The translations under genes were made by a program, and so were the position numbers. Below are positions 50,712 to 54,509 of a stretch of 54,509 bases of DNA, in pieces (position 1 is the stretch's first letter; each line of letters starts with the position of its first letter). The stretch is from contig VEPM01000027.1 in the NCBI GenBank assembly GCA_012026795.1, positions 1 through 54,509 on the forward strand, written 5' to 3'. Below the pieces are notes generated by a model. The model did no database searches. It was given only the letters and a program-made list of their open reading frames with translations, and was not told the origin of the DNA. Source of the DNA: Candidatus Methanoperedens sp. GTDB lineage: Archaea > Halobacteriota > Methanosarcinia > Methanosarcinales > Methanoperedenaceae.

Positions 50712-51968
50712 TCACTGGTCATATCTTATAGCATCCACAGGTCTCATCTTGGCTGCATGCTTGGCAGGTATTATTCCCGATAGTATGCCTATCACCACCG
50801 AGAAACCGATTGCAAAGAATATGGTCCCTGCAGTAATCGTAGCTCTCATATCTCCTCCGAAACCAAGTGCCTGGATTCCCAGATAAGGGATGAGCAGGGA
50901 AATAGCAGCACCAAATATTACCCCGATTATCCCACCCACGAGTCCGAATATTCCTGACTCGATAAGGAAAAGTTTCATGATCTCACGTTCACTTGTTCCA
51001 ATCGCCTTCAATAACCCTATCTGCCTGGTTCGTTCCATGACCGACATGAACATGGTATTGGCTATACCTATTGCTCCCACAAGGAGCGAGACAGCAGCGA
51101 TCGCACTTAAAAACAGTGATAAAGTCTGGGTCACGCCGCTCATCTGTTCACGGATAAGGGCTGAAGCTATTACTGTAAAATCCTTTGTCCGCGGGTTTAC
51201 CTGCCTTGAACTCATAAGCTTTTGCTCGATATCAGCTTTCACATATTCTACAAGAGAGGCATCCGTTGCCTTAATGACCATAGAGGTAAATTGATTATTT
51301 GCTACTTTTTCAGTGATAACTTCTCTTGCCATCTCAGCCGGCATATATATCCCGGTATCACTGCCACTTCCTAACCCACCTGACTGCTTCAGGATACCCA
51401 CAACCCTGAAATTTTTTCCACCAATGGTAATCGGGCGGTTAAGCGTTATTGGCTGAAGGAAAGCCCCATAAGCAAGATTATATCCCACGACGATCGAATT
51501 AGAATCTCCGGACTGGAGATACCTCCCGTCATCTAATCCCGTATTATCCATCAGTCTCCAGACAGAAGTATCGACGCCAGTCACTGATACAACTGTTTTT
51601 TCATTATCATATTTAAGATCGGCTTTACCTGAAACAAGCCCGTTGACATACTTTACGCCAGGTACCTGTTTGATCACCCTGTAATCTTTATCTGTGAGGT
51701 TGATCGAAGAACTCGTACTTACAGACCTGTCTGTATGCATCTCGCTATGTACACCAGTCGCCCTGAAATATCCTGGGATCACGGTTATTATATCAGCGCC
51801 AAAGCCGCCGAGCCTTTGCTGCACATTTTCCTGCATTCCCTGTCCTATGGATATAATGGCTACGACCGAGGCAACACCTATGATCACGCCCACTATGGTA
51901 AGCCAGCTTCTCATCCTGCTTTTCCTCACATGGGAAAGAGAGAGAAGGAATATATCCGGAAGCCTCAT
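50712..51968 (-). CDS. MacB/FtsX-type ABC transporter permease
   Basis: This is a 418-residue protein with the MacB plan. An N-terminal helix (SWLTIVGVIIGVASVVAIIS) is followed by a large extracytoplasmic domain (about 45-280: GFGADIITVIPG, VKYVNGLVSGKADLKY, MDNTGLDDGRYLQSGDSNSI). Three C-terminal helices come next, with the FtsX core MSVMERTRQIGLLKAIGTSE and the end PAKHAAKMRPVDAIRYDQ. Such permeases work by mechanotransmission, exporting lipoproteins, peptides or antibiotics. It overlaps the upstream gene by 4 bp (51965-51968) and is co-transcribed with the ATPase gene further upstream. Confidence 0.92.
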   Translation of the reverse strand: MRLPDIFLLSLSHVRKSRMRSWLTIVGVIIGVASVVAIISIGQGMQENVQQRLGGFGADIITVIPGYFRATGVHSEMHTDRSVSTSSSINLTDKDYRVIKQVPGVKYVNGLVSGKADLKYDNEKTVVSVTGVDTSVWRLMDNTGLDDGRYLQSGDSNSIVVGYNLAYGAFLQPITLNRPITIGGKNFRVVGILKQSGGLGSGSDTGIYMPAEMAREVITEKVANNQFTSMVIKATDASLVEYVKADIEQKLMSSRQVNPRTKDFTVIASALIREQMSGVTQTLSLFLSAIAAVSLLVGAIGIANTMFMSVMERTRQIGLLKAIGTSEREIMKLFLIESGIFGLVGGIIGVIFGAAISLLIPYLGIQALGFGGDMRATITAGTIFFAIGFSVVIGILSGIIPAKHAAKMRPVDAIRYDQ

Positions 51969-53218
51969 TTTCTTCTCTGCCTCTGGAATTTTATCCTCTG
52001 GTACATCCCGGTGATGCTCTTTCGCTGCCAGAAGCCAATGATGCCAAGAAGCGCAATCCCGATATAGGGAGCAAAGCTAAGCGCAACTGTGGAATAATTC
52101 GTTCCTCCGCCATGCATAGCCGCATGCTGGTCATTATTTGAATTCGATGTCGCACCCGCCATACCGCCGGAAAGTTTTACGGGCAGTTTCTTATCTATTG
52201 ATCTTCGAACACCTGCGGCATCAGTATACTGTATCCTGATGTTCATATTGTATCCGCTTTTCTGGGCAACCTGGAAATTTGCAGATGTATAGTCTCCGGA
52301 ATTCAAATTGCCTATCACCTGTGTATTGCTCCCCGAAACAGTGAAACCGCTTTGAGGGGGTATTTCCACGCTGACTGCTTTAGCCGGATTGACTCCTACA
52401 TTGGATACGCTGAGGAGAAAACTGCTTCCAGACTCCTGGTAGCTCAATTCAAAGTCAGTAATCCCTGCAACACCCAATCCGATAAAATCGCTTGCAGAAT
52501 AATTGATCCCTGAGATCTTAATAGGTATATTATATACACCTGTCTGGGCCTGAGAATCAACTATCATATCGAATTTCATCTCGGTCTCTTCCCCGGGGCC
52601 AAGGCTTCCGAGGAAAAATCGCGTACCGGAACCTGTTATTGAAAATACGGAAGCAGTATGCTCACTGTCAGTGTTTAAATCCACATACAGATTTCTTGCA
52701 ATGCCCGTTCCCTCGTTCTTGAATTTTAATATAACATTATTTGTAGAGCCCGGTGCGATAGTAGAGATAGAGGTGTTTGCGAGTGTTACAATCGGCGTGC
52801 CTTTAATGACAAGTATCCTGTCTTTTAACGCTGCTGTGGTGGTGATGCCGCTTTCTTTCTCTTTTGTAGTGACATAAACGATAAACTCGTATTCTCCTTC
52901 CAGTGTATTTTGATCTATATGGACTTTAAAACTGGCTGTTCGCATATCATTCCAGTCATCAATATTGCCGAGTGACACCTCACTATCAAGTACATGTATA
53001 GTTTTTTCCGTAGCATTATTTGCCGGGACCAGTTTCACAACAGTGTCTACCAGCGATGTACCATAGCCAATGTTATTGATCGGGATCCAGACAAAGACCG
53101 TGTCTCCCGGATATACTGGTTCATGTTCTGTTACAAGATAATAATTCGATGCAGCCGCTCCCTGCAAAAATAGCAGCGAGATCAGCAAAACGATAAAATA
53201 TTTTCTTATATGATTCAT
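51965..53218 (-). CDS. Secreted, membrane-anchored COG1361/NEW3-type S-layer-like protein
   Basis: This is a 417-residue protein with a signal peptide (FIVLLISLLFLQGAAASNYY). Three or so Ig-like repeats follow, with the wording of COG1361/CARDB/NEW3 domains (VYPGDTVFVWIPINNIGYGT, IAPGSTNNVILKFKNEGTGI, LGSLGPGEETEMKFDM, VGVNPAKAVSVEIPPQSG). A C-terminal helix (ALSFAPYIGIALLGIIGFWQ) and basic tail complete it. In archaea this class commonly sits between the ATPase and permease of MacB-like transporters and may be the extracytoplasmic adaptor, replacing the MacA role. Its gene is 20 bp after the ATPase gene. Confidence 0.88.
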   Translation of the reverse strand: MNHIRKYFIVLLISLLFLQGAAASNYYLVTEHEPVYPGDTVFVWIPINNIGYGTSLVDTVVKLVPANNATEKTIHVLDSEVSLGNIDDWNDMRTASFKVHIDQNTLEGEYEFIVYVTTKEKESGITTTAALKDRILVIKGTPIVTLANTSISTIAPGSTNNVILKFKNEGTGIARNLYVDLNTDSEHTASVFSITGSGTRFFLGSLGPGEETEMKFDMIVDSQAQTGVYNIPIKISGINYSASDFIGLGVAGITDFELSYQESGSSFLLSVSNVGVNPAKAVSVEIPPQSGFTVSGSNTQVIGNLNSGDYTSANFQVAQKSGYNMNIRIQYTDAAGVRRSIDKKLPVKLSGGMAGATSNSNNDQHAAMHGGGTNYSTVALSFAPYIGIALLGIIGFWQRKSITGMYQRIKFQRQRRK

Positions 53219-53238
53219 ATATTTTTTACTCCGGTTAA

Positions 53239-53907
53239 TTATGATGCAAGTTTTCCGTCTATCATTCTCACAGTTTTATTCGCCCTTCCCGCAATTTTTT
53301 CATCATGAGTGATCATGGCGATCGTGACGCCTTTTGCATTCAGGTCTGTGAAAATATCCAGTACCTCTTTTCCTGCTTCCGTATCGAGATTACCGGTTGG
53401 CTCATCAGCTAAAATCAATAAGGGATTTGTAGAGAGAGCTCTTGCAATCGCTACTCTCTGGCTCTGGCCTCCCGACAGCTGGGAAGGATAATGATTTGCA
53501 CGGCCGGAAAGGCCAACAAGTTGCAGCAATTCCTCTGACCTGTCCCAGATATCTTCTTCAGCGAACTCATGTATTCTCATGGGTAACTGGACATTTTCAA
53601 GAGCTGTTAACGTTGGATATAGATTGTGGGACTGGAAGACAAAACCTATTTTCTTGCCTCTTATACGGGAGAGTTCCAATTCCGTAAGGGCGGCAATATC
53701 CTGTCCTTCAAGGAACACCCTGCCTTTTGTGGGTATATCAAGACAGCCGATCATGTTCAATGCTGTTGATTTACCACTTCCGCTTGGCCCCATGAGAGCC
53801 AGGAATTCACCAGGTTTTATCTTTAAGCTCAGGCCTTTAAGTGCAGGAACTTCCACTTCACCCATTCTGTATATCTTCCATACATCATCAAGTTCAATAA
53901 TGTCCAA
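53239..53907 (-). CDS. ABC transporter ATP-binding protein (MacB/LolD type)
   Basis: I place the start at TTG 53907, with AGGAGG six bases upstream (222 residues); an earlier TTG at 53934 has no such site. The Walker A motif is GPSGSGKSTAL, the Q-loop lies in GFVFQSHNLYPTLTALENVQ, the signature is LSGGQSQRVAIARAL, Walker B is LLILADEPTGNLD, and the switch is ITHDEKIAG. The LolD/MacB subfamily is indicated by YRMGEVEVPALKGLSL. It drives the FtsX-type permease encoded two genes downstream. The promoter region holds paired palindromes. Confidence 0.95.
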   Translation of the reverse strand: MDIIELDDVWKIYRMGEVEVPALKGLSLKIKPGEFLALMGPSGSGKSTALNMIGCLDIPTKGRVFLEGQDIAALTELELSRIRGKKIGFVFQSHNLYPTLTALENVQLPMRIHEFAEEDIWDRSEELLQLVGLSGRANHYPSQLSGGQSQRVAIARALSTNPLLILADEPTGNLDTEAGKEVLDIFTDLNAKGVTIAMITHDEKIAGRANKTVRMIDGKLAS

Positions 53908-53945
53908 AGATGCCTCCTGATATATTGTGCTCAACTTTCGATTAC

Positions 53946-53988
53946 TTTACACACAATGTAAACAAATTACTTTACAAGTAGTGTAAAG
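53946..53988 (-). promoter_or_regulatory. Two operator-like palindromes TTTACA-N5-TGTAAA upstream of the ABC operon
   Basis: Site 1 is TTTACA-CACAA-TGTAAA (53946-53962) and site 2 is TTTACA-AGTAG-TGTAAA (53971-53987, extended by one more pair). The centres are 25 bp apart and 47-72 bp upstream of the ABC start. Two identical half-site pairs this close are unlikely by chance and suggest a dimeric repressor, perhaps one sensing the exported compound. No regulator gene is in the window. Confidence 0.7.
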
Positions 53989-54109
53989 TAAATAGTTTGC
54001 GGTTTAAAAAATTAAAGTCCGGTTATTTATTTCATTACATTTTTAAAGCACAAATGTGATTAATGTAAAGAGAAGAATCATCTGTTATGGAAACAATCGG
54101 TGCATAGCA

Positions 54110-54349
54110 ATGTCCTTAATAGAACTGATACTGGTGGTGTTTTTGATCAACCTGCCTTTTGGCTACTGGAGGTTCAATACCGCCAGGTTCTCCAGGCGCT
54201 GGATGATGGCTGTGCATATTCCTGTACCCTTCGTGTTTTTGTTAAGAATATTCTCCGGGTTTGGCTGGCAGGTTATACCGCTGCTTATGTTATCTTTTGC
54301 TGCCGGGCAGTTCACAGGCGGGAAACTCAGGAAATTCGATGCTCACTAA
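54110..54349 (+). CDS. Small membrane protein of unknown function
   Basis: From the ATG at 54110 (79 residues; the frame is open from 54056) the product has three hydrophobic segments: LIELILVVFLINLPFGYW, WMMAVHIPVPFVFLLRIFSG and WQVIPLLMLSFAAGQFTGG. Basic loops (NTARFSRR) and a KLRKFDAH tail follow. The alternation suggests an inner membrane hairpin protein of a conserved archaeal type, but I cannot name it. It is divergent from the ABC operon, whose paired palindromes it may share. After it, 54350-54509 contains nothing that I can support. Confidence 0.6.
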   Translation: MSLIELILVVFLINLPFGYWRFNTARFSRRWMMAVHIPVPFVFLLRIFSGFGWQVIPLLMLSFAAGQFTGGKLRKFDAH

Positions 54350-54509
54350 CTGAAGTTGATTCTATATGACAAATCTTAAAAAAATGAAATAAATCAGTAA
54401 AAAATCTTTGACTTGACTTTCAAAGAAACGTAAAATCAGCCTAATTTTTTTGACAAACCTTAGTGCAAAGAACTCCTTGCTAATTCAAATATGTATGGCC
54501 TAACTTTTT

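Overview
The window most likely comes from a methanotrophic or methanogenic euryarchaeon of the Methanosarcinales, with Candidatus Methanoperedens (ANME-2d) the best fit. The evidence is indirect: archaeal TATA-box promoters combined with Shine-Dalgarno sites; the archaeal uS13-uS4-uS11-RpoD operon, with an RpoD that carries two Fe-S clusters; a DUF356-like protein of methanogens; very large multihaem cytochromes carrying S-layer-type domains; CcmF; a PGF-CTERM protein; and a class III-like PHA synthase. I ran no searches, so family names rest on recognised motifs.

1-3.5 kb: a coiled-coil gene diverges from cas1-cas2. These are followed by a leader and a CRISPR array of 18 intact 37-bp repeats, one decayed terminal repeat and 18 spacers.

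3.5-12.1 kb: a type III-D-like effector locus. It encodes a two-transmembrane protein with a probable CARF sensor domain, an HD-less Cas10 with an intact GGDD, a Cas7, a Cas5-Cas11-like fusion, a double Cas7, a Csx19-like protein and a large TIGR03986-like Cas7 with an insertion. The set resembles the fused-subunit III-D (III-Dv) architecture, but Cas7 and Cas5-Cas11 are still separated by one in-frame stop codon. The predicted logic is RNA recognition, cyclic oligoadenylate synthesis by Cas10, then activation of the membrane CARF protein. No cas6 is visible.

12.1-13.1 kb: a graveyard holding a frameshifted TIR-domain gene, hairpins like those at IS200/IS605 ends, a 5'-truncated Csx15-like gene and two inverted repeats.

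13.1-18.7 kb: housekeeping genes: hisA, the uS13-uS4-uS11-rpoD operon, tRNA-Leu(GAG), an NDP-sugar epimerase and an NMD3 homologue.

18.7-31.1 kb: an antitoxin-like gene, a broken duplicate of the nmd3 3' end, a 2,422-residue secreted repeat protein, and a convergent 1,435-residue secreted multihaem cytochrome.

31.1-35.7 kb: a DUF356-like gene, rubredoxin, PHA synthase and a CopB-like copper ATPase.

35.7-48.6 kb: duplicated intergenic elements and small genes lead into a redox cluster: a DOMON protein, a b-type-cytochrome-like membrane protein, a 12-haem S-layer-type cytochrome, a 16-haem membrane-anchored cytochrome, CcmF, a Met-rich PGF-CTERM protein, a methyltransferase and a DUF326 Cys-rich protein. 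This looks like an extracellular electron-transfer module together with part of its haem-attachment machinery.

48.7-54.5 kb: on the minus strand, a zinc-ribbon / YHS / radical SAM-SPASM operon ends in a 21-residue Cys-rich peptide gene too short for usual gene calling, which makes it a candidate RiPP system. Next comes a MacB-type ABC export operon preceded by two TTTACA-N5-TGTAAA palindromes, and finally a small membrane protein.
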